33,575 bases of DNA from Deltaproteobacteria bacterium (GTDB taxonomy: Bacteria > Bdellovibrionota_C > UBA2361 > JAFLCA01), in the NCBI GenBank assembly GCA_017302875.1, contig JAFLCA010000013.1:1-33575 (forward strand). Reading direction: 5' to 3'. Positions 22,006 to 30,868 of the stretch are shown here, piece by piece (positions within the stretch are counted from its first letter, which is position 1; each line of letters opens with the position of its first letter). A program made the translations under genes and the position numbers. The notes beneath the pieces are model-generated. The model made no database searches. It was not told the origin of the DNA and worked only from the letters and a program-made list of their open reading frames with translations.

Positions 22006-22397
22006 TAGAATGGGATCTCCTCATCAGACAGTGCGGTTACTGACTCCGCAGTTGTTGGAGTGAGTTCCTTCTCTTCCTTTCTTGCGCCGATAAACTGGAC
22101 AACGTTCGCGAGTATCTGGTTCGATACACGCTCCTTGCCTTCAGCATCCTTCCAGCGGCGAGATTGAATGCTTCCCTCAACAAAAACTTCGCGTCCCTTG
22201 CGAAGGTACTTTGCACAGTTTTCGGCGACTACTCCGAAGGTTACGATTCGATGCCATTCGGGAGGTGTTGAATCCGTGCTGGCGCCACTTCGATTGGTCG
22301 CTAGCGTGAAGACACACAGAGGCTTTCTGCCCTCTGTCGCATGAATCTCAGGGTCGCTCCCAAGATTTCCAAGTAGGATTGCTTTATTCACAGTCAT
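22005..22397 (-). CDS. ssb: Single-stranded DNA-binding protein
   Basis: A 130-aa OB-fold protein. It starts MTVNKAILLGNLGSDPEIH, has EWHRIVTFG and FVEGSIQSRRWKD as in bacterial SSB, and ends in the acidic tip DEEIPF that binds repair and replication partners. It coats transferred single strands and helps make them double-stranded in the recipient. It is shorter than chromosomal SSB (about 170 aa) because the linker is short. AAGGAG precedes the ATG. It lies inside the channel operon, between trbI and the lipoprotein gene, with a one-base overlap downstream, so SSB is made together with the transfer apparatus. Confidence 0.93.
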   Translation of the reverse strand: MTVNKAILLGNLGSDPEIHATEGRKPLCVFTLATNRSGASTDSTPPEWHRIVTFGVVAENCAKYLRKGREVFVEGSIQSRRWKDAEGKERVSNQILANVVQFIGARKEEKELTPTTAESVTALSDEEIPF

Positions 22398-22408
22398 AAT
22401 TTCTCCTT

Positions 22409-23617
22409 TTATTGTTTATACGGTTCCAAAATCAGATCCTTCGTTACGAAGATGTTGAAGCGCTGGCCCGGAGAGATTTCGAGGGTGGGCTGAATGTTCA
22501 GGTTCTTGCGAGTAATCTGCTGACCGGCTTCGTTGATATTCTGAGCAACACCCTCAACGGCCAGTTGTCCGAATGATGGATCGACGGTGTGATTCGAGCC
22601 CTGTGCTACCTGCGCTCCCGCACCGAGAATTGAGCCAAGCACCACACCGGTTATGAGCCTGAAGTAGTGGTTGTTAACTTTCTCGTGGAGACCGGCGTAG
22701 CCTGAGAGATCTACTCCAGGCATTCCTTCGAGCGATATTGATTTACCGTTCGGTAGAAGGAGACGAGTCCAAACAATTAGGACCCGGTCTTGTCCATAGG
22801 TGATGCGGCTGTCGTATTCGCCGATTACCTTTGTGCCTTGTGGCAGGAGTAAATAGGCGCCTGTTTTTGAGTCGTAAACGCCTTGCGAAATCTGCCCAAG
22901 AATCTGTCCTGGCAGGTCGCTATTGATTCCCGTCAGCATTACACCAGGGAGGAGCGCTCCGGCCATCAGCTGATACTTTGATAACGGTGAGCGAAGACTC
23001 CCCTTTACCAGGGTGGCTTCGTCTCTGTTCTGAGTGAGAAAACTACCTTTGTCGTCTTGCCGATTATCGTTATCCCTTTGGCTCGATGTTTGTGTGGGGA
23101 GATTTCCGAGACTGGCAAGCGATGAATCGGAGAGCCCACCCTGAGCTCCTCCGTTCATCATACTTGATGGGTGCTGGTCCAGCTTCATTCCTGGGAATGG
23201 TATGTCTGCGTTTCGGGCCGCAATTGCTTGTTTGATTCGCTGGAGTTTCAACTCTGCTTGAAACTTCTCTTCGTCGCTTAGAGTTGTCTGCTGTTTGAAT
23301 GCTAGTTCTGTGGGTCCAAGCTCTCCCCGCAGCGGGGGCCCGAGCTTTTGCTTTGGCTTCGGCAAGGCCGAATAATCACTTGGAAGATTTCTTACGGCTT
23401 CCCCAACCTGGGCGGGACGGGTATCTGCTTGCGACTTTGTTTGATTGTTGGAGTCGCTTGAGAAACCATCAAGAATCGCGAAACCCGCGAGCGAAGCGAG
23501 GCTAATCACTCCACCAATTACTGTTCGCTTATTGAAAGCGATAGTAGCGCTTGGCGGCTTAGCCCTTAGGGGTAGTATCTCGGGCCGTATCTGGTTCTGG
23601 TCGGACGAGGTGCTCAT
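22409..23617 (-). CDS. trbI: TrbI/VirB10-family T4SS scaffold protein
   Basis: A 402-aa protein spanning both membranes. One inner-membrane helix lies at about 32-48, followed by a long Pro/Gln/Ser-rich periplasmic linker (50-200). The C-terminal VirB10 domain (about 205-400) contains LLPGVMLTGINSDLPGQ, LLLPQGTKVIGEYDS and the conserved end PGQRFNIFVTKDLILEPY. It senses ATP use and opens the outer-membrane pore with TrbG and the lipoprotein. Its ATG overlaps the trbG stop by one base (TAATG). Length and motifs are standard for the P-type. Confidence 0.95.
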   Translation of the reverse strand: MSTSSDQNQIRPEILPLRAKPPSATIAFNKRTVIGGVISLASLAGFAILDGFSSDSNNQTKSQADTRPAQVGEAVRNLPSDYSALPKPKQKLGPPLRGELGPTELAFKQQTTLSDEEKFQAELKLQRIKQAIAARNADIPFPGMKLDQHPSSMMNGGAQGGLSDSSLASLGNLPTQTSSQRDNDNRQDDKGSFLTQNRDEATLVKGSLRSPLSKYQLMAGALLPGVMLTGINSDLPGQILGQISQGVYDSKTGAYLLLPQGTKVIGEYDSRITYGQDRVLIVWTRLLLPNGKSISLEGMPGVDLSGYAGLHEKVNNHYFRLITGVVLGSILGAGAQVAQGSNHTVDPSFGQLAVEGVAQNINEAGQQITRKNLNIQPTLEISPGQRFNIFVTKDLILEPYKQ

Positions 23618-24639
23618 TAGAAAATCCTCTCAAAAAGCGACGGACGACTTGCTTTGGTCCAGACATTCACAATGCGCTTTGTGCCAACACGGAGTTGGGC
23701 CCGCTCAAAGAGGCGATCGACAACGTAGAAGTCACCCTTCACCCGGTAATTAACGAGCAACACGTCGTCATCCTCAATCACGAAAAATGCTGGAGCTTCG
23801 TGGGACTTCATCTCTAGGGGCATCTGGAGGTAGGTTTTGGTTCCGTCATCAAAAACTCTGAGAGGCTTCCAGGGATAATCGTCACCAGAGATCTCGTAAG
23901 CAAAGTTAAGGGAATCGGGAGAGACGGAAACGGATTCAGTCCGCTCGCTCACGAGCGCTTGAGCCTGCGCTTCAAGTTCCTCATCCTGAGGGTAGTTCCA
24001 GGATACGGAGGGCATGTACCAGTCGCTTGCGACAACTCGCAGATGGTAAGTTCTGCGGTTGGTCGTGATAATGACATTTGTTTCTATGTCGGTATCGAGG
24101 GGCTTAATTATTACATGCGCGCTCTCTTGATTGGCTCTCGTACTCTTTACAAGCGCAATCTTCCAGCGAACGGTATCTCCCGCGACTGGCGGATTTGTCA
24201 GCGCTTCCCCAGGCTGAAGCTCAACGTCTGTTACACGGTCGACGCCAGCATGAACCTTGAATATTTCGTCATCACGAAATGAGTACACGGTGCGGGAACC
24301 CATAACCTTTGAGGTTGTGGGCTTTTGCTCGGCTAGAGATGTTTTTCGCGTTACCGCCACTTTTGATTGAAGGTTTTCTACTTGCTTCATCAAATCATCG
24401 ATTACCTGATCGGTGCTTTTCTCTGATTTAGAAATCGGAGGTTTGATTGGTTGTGGTACCGCACCTGGGTTGGTGGGCGAGGCTTCGATCGAAAATTCCC
24501 TTGCGGCTGATTCCTTCGACCGGGTTGAGGCGTCCTCGAATGTTTGAGTAAGCTTGTCTGCTGAGGGCAATGGTTCTGCGATAGCTGTGGATGCAGATAA
24601 GATTGCACCGATTACAGCTGCGTTTCTTATTATTCTCAT
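23617..24639 (-). CDS. trbG: TrbG/VirB9-family T4SS outer-ring protein
   Basis: A 340-aa periplasmic protein with a signal peptide (about 1-21, cleavage after STAIA). A Pro/Lys-rich linker with a short coiled coil (DDLMKQVENLQSKV) follows, then the VirB9 fold: VHAGVDRVTDVELQPGE, NVIITTNRRTYHLRV, and the C-terminal VFDDGTKTYLQMP. It forms the outer-membrane ring with TrbI and a lipoprotein. I use the ATG at 24639, which overlaps the trbF stop by 4 bases and begins the signal peptide; an ATG 5 codons upstream is less likely. Confidence 0.94.
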   Translation of the reverse strand: MRIIRNAAVIGAILSASTAIAEPLPSADKLTQTFEDASTRSKESAAREFSIEASPTNPGAVPQPIKPPISKSEKSTDQVIDDLMKQVENLQSKVAVTRKTSLAEQKPTTSKVMGSRTVYSFRDDEIFKVHAGVDRVTDVELQPGEALTNPPVAGDTVRWKIALVKSTRANQESAHVIIKPLDTDIETNVIITTNRRTYHLRVVASDWYMPSVSWNYPQDEELEAQAQALVSERTESVSVSPDSLNFAYEISGDDYPWKPLRVFDDGTKTYLQMPLEMKSHEAPAFFVIEDDDVLLVNYRVKGDFYVVDRLFERAQLRVGTKRIVNVWTKASRPSLFERIF

Positions 24640-25340
24640 AGTTCCCGATTCCATTGAAAATTAGTGATGAAGACACCGAGCGGATTTACGGCAAGAACCT
24701 TTTCGTCGTCTGGTAGGTTGACTTCGATTGTGAATACGCCATTCATGATGTAGCGCTCGATCACCACGCCATGAGAGTTGTATGCGGTCTCCTCCCAGCG
24801 AACTTGGTAGGAAGATCCACCCGCTACTTGAGTCACCGACAGTGGTTGTAGAGTTAGTGTCTCTTCACCGATTCTTTTAAGTGGGCTCTTCGGATCTTGA
24901 TTCGCGATTTCGTTTAGAGCGTTCGCTGCCTTGGGGCGGAGGAACTGATAGGCATTGAGCCAGTTCCGCTTTATCAAAACTGGGTCAGAAGGGACGGCTC
25001 TCACGAGCGCAATAAAGTGAGTAAGAAAGAATTTTATCTCTTGAAGCTGAGGTTGATAGGGCTGGCTATTGGCGCGGCCCATGAAAACCGCTTCACCCCG
25101 CTCACGGTCCAGGCCTACTACAACGGGAATCACCCGACGTTGCGTGCTTTGATATCCGAGGAGTGACAGCAGAAGTAACGAGACTACCGTGCTTGCAAAG
25201 AAGGCTAGGCGCCAATTCTTTGCTTGCACCACAGTGCTCCCAATTCGATCGTCCCATTCCTGGCGGGCGCGAAGAAATGGCGTAGAAGCCGAGGACTCCG
25301 GCTTGTAGCTAGATGGCGGGGTAGTAAACTCAATTCTCAT
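24636..25340 (-). CDS. trbF: TrbF/VirB8-family T4SS inner-membrane protein
   Basis: A 234-aa bitopic protein. A cytoplasmic N-terminus (1-42, with FLRARQEWDDRIGS typical of TrbF) is followed by one membrane helix (about 44-63) and a periplasmic VirB8 domain with IKFFLTHFIALVRAVPSDP and the conserved GVFITNFQWNREL end. It is a nucleation factor linking the inner-membrane and outer-membrane complexes. It overlaps trbL and trbG by 4 bases at either end (ATGA), and nothing is missing. Confidence 0.94.
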   Translation of the reverse strand: MRIEFTTPPSSYKPESSASTPFLRARQEWDDRIGSTVVQAKNWRLAFFASTVVSLLLLSLLGYQSTQRRVIPVVVGLDRERGEAVFMGRANSQPYQPQLQEIKFFLTHFIALVRAVPSDPVLIKRNWLNAYQFLRPKAANALNEIANQDPKSPLKRIGEETLTLQPLSVTQVAGGSSYQVRWEETAYNSHGVVIERYIMNGVFTIEVNLPDDEKVLAVNPLGVFITNFQWNREL

Positions 25341-26833
25341 TCTTTGGGCTCCTCATTAGTTGGTAGCGGTACGTGTAGTCCCCCCTGCGGCTGCGCCGTT
25401 TCCGGGAAGGCTTCCTTTGCAAGGTGCAGGTGCGCGGCGGTTCTTGTGTGGGAGCGCGGATTTCGGCTTTCCGTCTTTTGGTGCTGTATTGGCTCTCTCG
25501 GCGTTGAATCAGTTTTCTTCTCCTGAGGCGATGCCTGACCTTTGTCGGGGGTCTGCGATGGGCTTGTCGTACTCGATGCTTGGGGTGTGAACGCACCGGA
25601 TGGATTCCGTTCTGACCCGGAACCTGATTGTTGAGTCCCGGTTGCAGATGCTTTTCGCATTGCCAGGGAATCGAAACCGGGAACTGATGATTGCTTAGAC
25701 CTAAATCCAGAACTGATACTGGAAAATGACTCTCGGATTGGCGACGTGACTTTATTGAATGAACTCTGTGCGAGGGATGTTATTGCACCGCCCGCTCCAG
25801 CAGAAACTTGAGCAAGTCGCCCACCGCCTGCGATCTGTTTGTTGTAACTTGCAACTTGAGCCCCTCCGCTTGCGATTCCAAGCGCTTGGGCGGCAGCGGT
25901 AGTTGTTGAAGTTATGCCTCTGTAGGTGCTTGATGCGATTTGCGCTGGTGCTCTTGTTGCTGCGGAGGCTCCAAGAGTAGAACCTACTCCGATGGCAGCA
26001 CCCGCAATGGTTGCCCCCGCCGCAGTTCCGGCAGTGAGGGATGGTCCACCACTGAGAAGCCCAGCCGCAACGCCCGGAGCGTGCCATGAAAGTGCCGCTA
26101 CAGCGAAACATACGACTACGAGATTGAATAGCTGAGTCCAGCTCGGGTCGGGTGGTACGTTAAAAGCTTTTATTATTGGCACAGTGACCGAAACTAAAAA
26201 CCCAAGCACCATGAGCTTCACACCGAACGAGATGATGGCCCCGAAAACCTTCTCAGCTAGGAATGCTGTGTGCTTGAAAACTCCGAATGGAATCAGAACT
26301 AGTCCGAGGGTTGATACAATTGCGAATTCCAAATAAGTGACGAAAACCTGGATGGCGATGATGAAATACGCTCCCAGAATTCCGAGAGCGCAGAGACCGG
26401 TGATAATGATGTCATGAAGGTGGAATAAAACGTCCCAGTCGCCGAAGCTCTTCAGATGATCGAGGATTGGAAGCGCAACAAAGAAGCCCGCATCAATTAT
26501 GGTCGATGGGTCGCGGACGGAGGCTAAGGCATCGCCTCCGTTTGCACTGGCCGTCTTTCCCGTTTGGATAAAACCTTCGACAACAATTGAAAGCAGGGTC
26601 GGATAATTCTGAACAACGAAAACAAAGAAGCCGAGTAGAAGAATCTTCCGCATCAGCGGAACAAGCCCATCGCGACCTGTAATTGCCCACCATAGTGCCG
26701 CCAAGGTGAGCTCAATGCCTGCGAGAAGCATGAGAAGACTAAACGCACTTCCCGCAACTCCTTGCTGGCCGAGGCTGAAAATATCTAGCAGCTGGTGAAG
26801 AATGGTGGTGAGTGAGCCGGTGTTCGCTTCCAT
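25337..26833 (-). CDS. trbL: TrbL/VirB6-family T4SS polytopic membrane protein
   Basis: A 498-aa inner-membrane protein. The first 260 residues contain about six membrane helices (around 27-50, 63-83, 140-165, 168-190, 200-225 and 238-258), with the family segment GVFKHTAFLAEKVFGAIISFGVKL split around residue 190. Next comes an Ala/Gly-rich stretch. The last 150 residues are low-complexity Ser/Thr/Gln/Pro and probably disordered. VirB6-type proteins form the inner-membrane passage for DNA. The gene starts 3 bases after trbJ and overlaps trbF by 4. Confidence 0.92.
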   Translation of the reverse strand: MEANTGSLTTILHQLLDIFSLGQQGVAGSAFSLLMLLAGIELTLAALWWAITGRDGLVPLMRKILLLGFFVFVVQNYPTLLSIVVEGFIQTGKTASANGGDALASVRDPSTIIDAGFFVALPILDHLKSFGDWDVLFHLHDIIITGLCALGILGAYFIIAIQVFVTYLEFAIVSTLGLVLIPFGVFKHTAFLAEKVFGAIISFGVKLMVLGFLVSVTVPIIKAFNVPPDPSWTQLFNLVVVCFAVAALSWHAPGVAAGLLSGGPSLTAGTAAGATIAGAAIGVGSTLGASAATRAPAQIASSTYRGITSTTTAAAQALGIASGGAQVASYNKQIAGGGRLAQVSAGAGGAITSLAQSSFNKVTSPIRESFSSISSGFRSKQSSVPGFDSLAMRKASATGTQQSGSGSERNPSGAFTPQASSTTSPSQTPDKGQASPQEKKTDSTPREPIQHQKTESRNPRSHTRTAAHLHLAKEAFPETAQPQGGLHVPLPTNEEPKE

Positions 26834-26836
26834 TGG

Positions 26837-27586
26837 TTACCTTCTGAATGGATTTTCTGGGATGGGATTGCCCTGGTATGGCTGGCCCCAGCCATCAAGG
26901 ACATGGTCCATGCGGTTTCTTGCGGCAGCGGATGCACCGTTCATTTGCATCAGATAGGCAGTATGGGCCTGCGTGTATGTAGCGAGCTGTGCATTGAGGC
27001 TAATGAGATTGCCGGAGATCGTGCCCGCTATTTGGTTTCCTGCCTGAGTAGCTTGGAGCATTCCAACGGCTCCCTGCGAATCGGACATGAGGCGATCAAG
27101 CTGAGCTTGTGTTGCAGGCAGTGATTGTAGAACCTGCGCTCCGGTTTTACTTGCGCCAAGCACCATCTCTCGGGTTGTCTTTATCCACTTCTCTACGTCC
27201 GCTGCCATAGAGGAGCGACTAATGGGATCATAGATTGATGAAAAATCCGGATAGAGGCTCTCAAATTTTGACTGAAGGGTTGAAAGATTCTGCATCAGTC
27301 CATCGACGGACCCGACTGCTGAAAACAAGTCATTAAACTGCGATGAGAACTCCTGGATAATATCAAACGGTAGCGCCGTTAGATTCTTTGCGTCATTGGC
27401 AAGTGAGATTACTTGATTCGCGATCATTCGTGCTTCGTTGAGATTGCTAACGAGAGCACGAATAGCCGAGAGGATATTCTGGCCGAAATTAGAGGGATCA
27501 AACACCACTATCGCGTGAGCTCGCCTTGGCGAAAGAATCGCCGCTGCTGATGCGGCGCTAAACAGAATGAAACGTCGTCTGTTCAT
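26837..27586 (-). CDS. trbJ: TrbJ/VirB5-family minor pilus protein
   Basis: A 249-aa exported, mostly helical protein. VirB5/TrbJ members cap the pilus and help contact recipients; RP4 TrbJ is periplasmic. The signal begins MNRRRFILFSAASAAA, whose double arginine and following Phe resemble a Tat signal, with probable cleavage after RRAHA. The mature part has FDPSNFGQNILSA, then coiled-coil-like helices and the C-terminal NQIAGTISGNLISLNAQL and AAARNRMDHV typical of TrbJ. It overlaps trbE by 4 bases. Tat export would be unusual for this family, since Sec is the norm. Confidence 0.9.
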   Translation of the reverse strand: MNRRRFILFSAASAAAILSPRRAHAIVVFDPSNFGQNILSAIRALVSNLNEARMIANQVISLANDAKNLTALPFDIIQEFSSQFNDLFSAVGSVDGLMQNLSTLQSKFESLYPDFSSIYDPISRSSMAADVEKWIKTTREMVLGASKTGAQVLQSLPATQAQLDRLMSDSQGAVGMLQATQAGNQIAGTISGNLISLNAQLATYTQAHTAYLMQMNGASAAARNRMDHVLDGWGQPYQGNPIPENPFRR

Positions 27587-30009
27587 GCTACCTCCTTCAC
27601 GGGATCACTATCGGCGAAATTTATGGCGTAATGGGTGAGGCCGAGATGGCTCAGGAATCGATGGTTGAAGTCCGATGTTGAGAGGGATTGACTATTGAGT
27701 TGCATAGTGAGCGTTTGCTGCTCCTTACTGGTATGTGTGCAGTAAGCGAGAGCAAGAGGCGCAAGTCCGAGCTCGAAGAGCCGGTTACCGATAGGGGATG
27801 TGTAGTAATAGTCGCGTTTCGGCTGCGCCAAAGCGACTAATTCAATCTGTCGTTTGTTGAGTCCAAACCGTTCGTAGATGCTGCTTGCTTCTGCTGATAG
27901 CGCGCTACTATTTGGAAGATAGATTTTTGTGAAACACGCCTCGCGCAACGTTGAAGCTATGCTGCTTTGCGAAATGTCCGTGATGCTCTGGGTTGCAAAC
28001 ACGACCATTACATTGGCTTTGCGCAAAACTTTCAACCATTCTCTGATCTTTGCTGCAAAAGCTTTGTTGTCGAGGAATAGCCAGGCTTCGTCGAGAACCA
28101 GGAGCGTCGGGCGTCCTGTGAAACGCTGCTCCAAACGGTGGAACAGATAAGAGAGAACAGGAAGAACTACGGACGGTGTTTCCATCAGCACTTCCATTTC
28201 AAAGCACTGCCATGGGGAATAACTGAGAGTGTCCTTCGAACTATCGAGGAGATGTCCGTGCGCTCCCTGAATGGTGAATGGTAGTAGGGCTTGCCGTAAG
28301 GACTCGTCCTGGAGAAGTAATGTTAATCCGAAAAGCGTACGCTCTTCTGGTTTCGCGCTTGCCAGACTTACAATCGCTTTCCACAGGGCGTCTTTTGTAG
28401 ACGGAGTTACGGCTGCATTCTGTTGCGCAATTAGTTCGAGCACCCATTCGTGGGCCCAGCGACGTTCTTCTGGTTCATCGACTCGCGCGAGAGGCTGGAA
28501 GGAGAGAGGAGCTCCCTCTCCACCTAGATCGTAGTGATCGCCGCCAACCCCGGTGGTGAGAGTTCGAGCGCTTCCACCTTTATCGAAGATGTAAACTTGA
28601 GAATCTGGATACCTTAGAAATTGAGCTTCAATGAAGTTGAGCAGTACCGATTTGCCCGCTCCGGTTGGACCGATGATCAGTGTGTGTCCGACATCCCCGA
28701 TGTGGCTCACCAATCGGAATGGCGTGCTGCCGTTGGTGAGTGCGAGGAAAAGCGGTGGGCCCTTTAGGTGACTATTTTGTTCTTGCCCTGCCCAAACAGC
28801 AGAGAGTGGAATCAGGTGCGCAAGATTTAGCGTGTTAAGAATTGGCCGTCGGATGTTATTTCTGCAATTGCCTGGGATTGTTCCGAGCCACGCATCGACT
28901 GAGTTTACGTCCTCAGTCTTTGTGGTGAACCCGAGGCTGTTGATTACCCTCTCAATCTCGGCAGCTGTTGCATTCGCAATCAGAGAGTCTTTATTCGCTA
29001 CGACGACGGTGCCGGTGAAGTATCCATACGACACTGAGTCATCTGAGAGCTCTTGAAGAGCCTCATCCGCGTCCATCGCTTTATTCACTGCATCAGAGTC
29101 CGTCATGATGGACTCTGTATTTGTGAAGACTTCCTTTAGGAGTGTGGCGATGCCCTTTCGCTTGGCAAACCAGCGGCGCTTGTAACCGCTTAACTCTGAG
29201 AGCGCTTCCTGTTTGTCCATACAGAGGAATCGAGATACCCATCGATACTCGACACCAAGCCGGTTAAGTGAATCGAGAATCCCTGGCTGACTTTTTCCTG
29301 GAAATGAAAGAATCGTGATGATCTTTAAGTACGAATCGCCGAGCTTTGGTTGGAAGCCAGGGAGTAACGCTGAGTCTGCCAACAGCGCGTCGATATAGAA
29401 GGGGACTTCAGGCTCAAGGACTTGGTGGTCCTTAGTTGAGATACAGGAGTGCAGGTAGGTGAGCGTTTCGGTGGTCGAAAGTAGCTTGGCCTCAGGGAGT
29501 ATTCCTCTCAACATCGCGACCAGCCGTTCCAGGTCTCCCTCGAAGGACTCAAGTACCTTTCCATAGTCGACTTCGGTCTTATCGCTGCGTTGCACAAATC
29601 TGGATGAAAGACGCTCTGATGAGTCCGATGGTGGTAGGTAGACTAATGTAAGGAAGTAGCTCGATTCGAAATGTTCCCGTGATCGGAACTGCTGTGCACG
29701 CTCGTCATCAATGAGCGCCGCGAGCTGAACGGCAAACTCTGATGTCGGATAGTCGTTTGCCGGGTGCCGTTTCGCCTCAAAGAATATCGCCCAGCCGGTG
29801 CCGAGGCGCTTAAGGATATTATTGAGCCGGGCAGATGTAGCAATCAGCTCAACTTCCGTAGCCGAATCAAGATCTGGCCCGCGAAACCGAATTGTTGCTT
29901 GGAGTGCGCCGTCCTTATTGAGAACAATTCCAGGCGCAACTAACCCAGCCCAACTGAGCAGATCGGAGAGTCTGTCCGGATTGTCGCGGTATTGCCTAAG
30001 GTTTAGCAT
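27583..30009 (-). CDS. trbE: TrbE/VirB4-family T4SS ATPase
   Basis: An 808-aa ATPase, the largest and most conserved subunit of the channel, driving pilus assembly and substrate transfer at the inner membrane. The N-terminal VirB4 domain (1-about 400) is followed by Walker A GPTGAGKS (447-454) and Walker B LLVLDEAWLFL (Asp640, Glu641). The later motif VVFATQSITDISQS is also typical. Length is normal. It starts 2 bases after trbD and overlaps trbJ by 4. No frameshift or missing motif is seen, so the channel is probably functional. Confidence 0.96.
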   Translation of the reverse strand: MLNLRQYRDNPDRLSDLLSWAGLVAPGIVLNKDGALQATIRFRGPDLDSATEVELIATSARLNNILKRLGTGWAIFFEAKRHPANDYPTSEFAVQLAALIDDERAQQFRSREHFESSYFLTLVYLPPSDSSERLSSRFVQRSDKTEVDYGKVLESFEGDLERLVAMLRGILPEAKLLSTTETLTYLHSCISTKDHQVLEPEVPFYIDALLADSALLPGFQPKLGDSYLKIITILSFPGKSQPGILDSLNRLGVEYRWVSRFLCMDKQEALSELSGYKRRWFAKRKGIATLLKEVFTNTESIMTDSDAVNKAMDADEALQELSDDSVSYGYFTGTVVVANKDSLIANATAAEIERVINSLGFTTKTEDVNSVDAWLGTIPGNCRNNIRRPILNTLNLAHLIPLSAVWAGQEQNSHLKGPPLFLALTNGSTPFRLVSHIGDVGHTLIIGPTGAGKSVLLNFIEAQFLRYPDSQVYIFDKGGSARTLTTGVGGDHYDLGGEGAPLSFQPLARVDEPEERRWAHEWVLELIAQQNAAVTPSTKDALWKAIVSLASAKPEERTLFGLTLLLQDESLRQALLPFTIQGAHGHLLDSSKDTLSYSPWQCFEMEVLMETPSVVLPVLSYLFHRLEQRFTGRPTLLVLDEAWLFLDNKAFAAKIREWLKVLRKANVMVVFATQSITDISQSSIASTLREACFTKIYLPNSSALSAEASSIYERFGLNKRQIELVALAQPKRDYYYTSPIGNRLFELGLAPLALAYCTHTSKEQQTLTMQLNSQSLSTSDFNHRFLSHLGLTHYAINFADSDPVKEVA

Positions 30010-30011
30010 CG

Positions 30012-30260
30012 CTACACTCCGTAAAACCCACGCTGTTTAATTTGTCGCCGAAATGTCCCGAAGAACTGCGGATCTTTCTTCGCCATGTTGACGGCGATGA
30101 CATGAAGGACAATTCCCAGTGGAATTCCAAGCCAACTGTGAAGACCCAGAACCAAGGCGGCGGAGAGCGTACCGTTTAGAATCGCTATCTCACGAGGAAC
30201 GCCGCCAATCATGATCGGCTGTGTGAGCGAGCGATGGATGGGGATCTCAAAGCCCTCCAT
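30012..30260 (-). CDS. trbD: TrbD/VirB3-family T4SS protein
   Basis: An 82-aa inner-membrane protein starting MEGFEIPIHRSLTQPIMIGG, the usual TrbD/VirB3 opening with the IPIHRSLT motif. One or two membrane helices lie at about 25-60, and the C-terminus is basic. VirB3 proteins work with VirB4 in pilus assembly. The longer open frame upstream runs into trbC and is not used; the ATG at 30260 overlaps the trbC stop by one base (TAATG). Confidence 0.93.
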   Translation of the reverse strand: MEGFEIPIHRSLTQPIMIGGVPREIAILNGTLSAALVLGLHSWLGIPLGIVLHVIAVNMAKKDPQFFGTFRRQIKQRGFYGV

Positions 30261-30592
30261 TAGAATGCCGCTCCTGATGCGCCACCAAAGAAGCTTAAGA
30301 AAAATGATGTTGCTGAGAATGCGATTGTTAGGCCAAACACTACCCACAACATTTTTCTCATCCCACCACCGCCTTCTCCGAAAGCAATTCCGAGGCCGGT
30401 GACTATGATTGCTGCAACACCAAGCGCACGAGCGACGGGTCCCGCAAGGGAGTTAAGGATCTGCTCAAGTGGTCCTTCCCACGGCATGCCTGCGCCAGCC
30501 GCGAACGCATTCTCCTGGAGAGCGGTTAGTGTCAGGGCGAGGAAGGTTGCGTGATTTAACAGATATTTTGCGGTGCTTGATTGTTTCTTCAT
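30260..30592 (-). CDS. trbC: TrbC/VirB2-family prepilin
   Basis: A 110-aa pilin precursor. The signal region (1-32, cleavage near AFAAGAGMPWE) is followed by two hydrophobic helices (about 48-70 and 82-103) joined by a Gly-rich turn GEGGGGMRK, as in VirB2 pilins. In RP4 the homologous TrbC is trimmed and cyclised by TraF, and a traF gene lies about 13 kb away in this module. ACGGAG precedes the ATG. Gene order trbC-D-E-J-L-F-G-I is the classical one, but trbB is missing from its usual place just before it. Confidence 0.92.
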   Translation of the reverse strand: MKKQSSTAKYLLNHATFLALTLTALQENAFAAGAGMPWEGPLEQILNSLAGPVARALGVAAIIVTGLGIAFGEGGGGMRKMLWVVFGLTIAFSATSFFLSFFGGASGAAF

Positions 30593-30688
30593 AGATTCTC
30601 CGTGTGGCCAGCTTGGCGTTGTGAAGGGAACTCTAACGGGGAAGTGGGGGGAGTTGGTTCCGCCGATGAAGGTGAAGAAGGATTCCGA

Positions 30689-30865
30689 TCAGCGGGGAAC
30701 AAAGTGAAGAACTGAGGAGGTTTTTATTCTCCAATCAGAGCCAAGTTTGAAAGCTTCCACGAGTCCTTCGTCAATCATGACGTAGACCTTTGTCCGCGGG
30801 AGCATCAGCAGCTCAGCTACTTCCGCGACTGTCAGAACAAGATTGTTTAGAATGGAAACGCTCAT
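30689..30865 (-). CDS. 58-aa excisionase-like HTH DNA-binding protein
   Basis: A short gene whose product reads as an excisionase-type (MerR-like, helix_turn_helix 17) domain. LTVAEVAELLMLPRTKVY forms the two HTH helices, VMIDEGLVEAFKLGSDW forms the wing region, and RIKTSSVLHF ends the fold, covering nearly the whole protein. It starts 3 bases after the DUF2840 stop and precedes trbC by about 96 bases, so it is in the leader of the transfer operon. Such proteins act as directionality factors for integrases or as local transcription regulators. Control of trb expression is the simplest reading here, as no integrase is seen. The ribosome binding site is weak. Confidence 0.75.
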   Translation of the reverse strand: MSVSILNNLVLTVAEVAELLMLPRTKVYVMIDEGLVEAFKLGSDWRIKTSSVLHFVPR

Positions 30866-30868
30866 GAG

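Noticed and set aside
25224-25590. Plus-strand frames of 100 and 76 aa
   Set aside because: They lie opposite the low-complexity end of trbL and the start of trbF, where open frames arise by chance.
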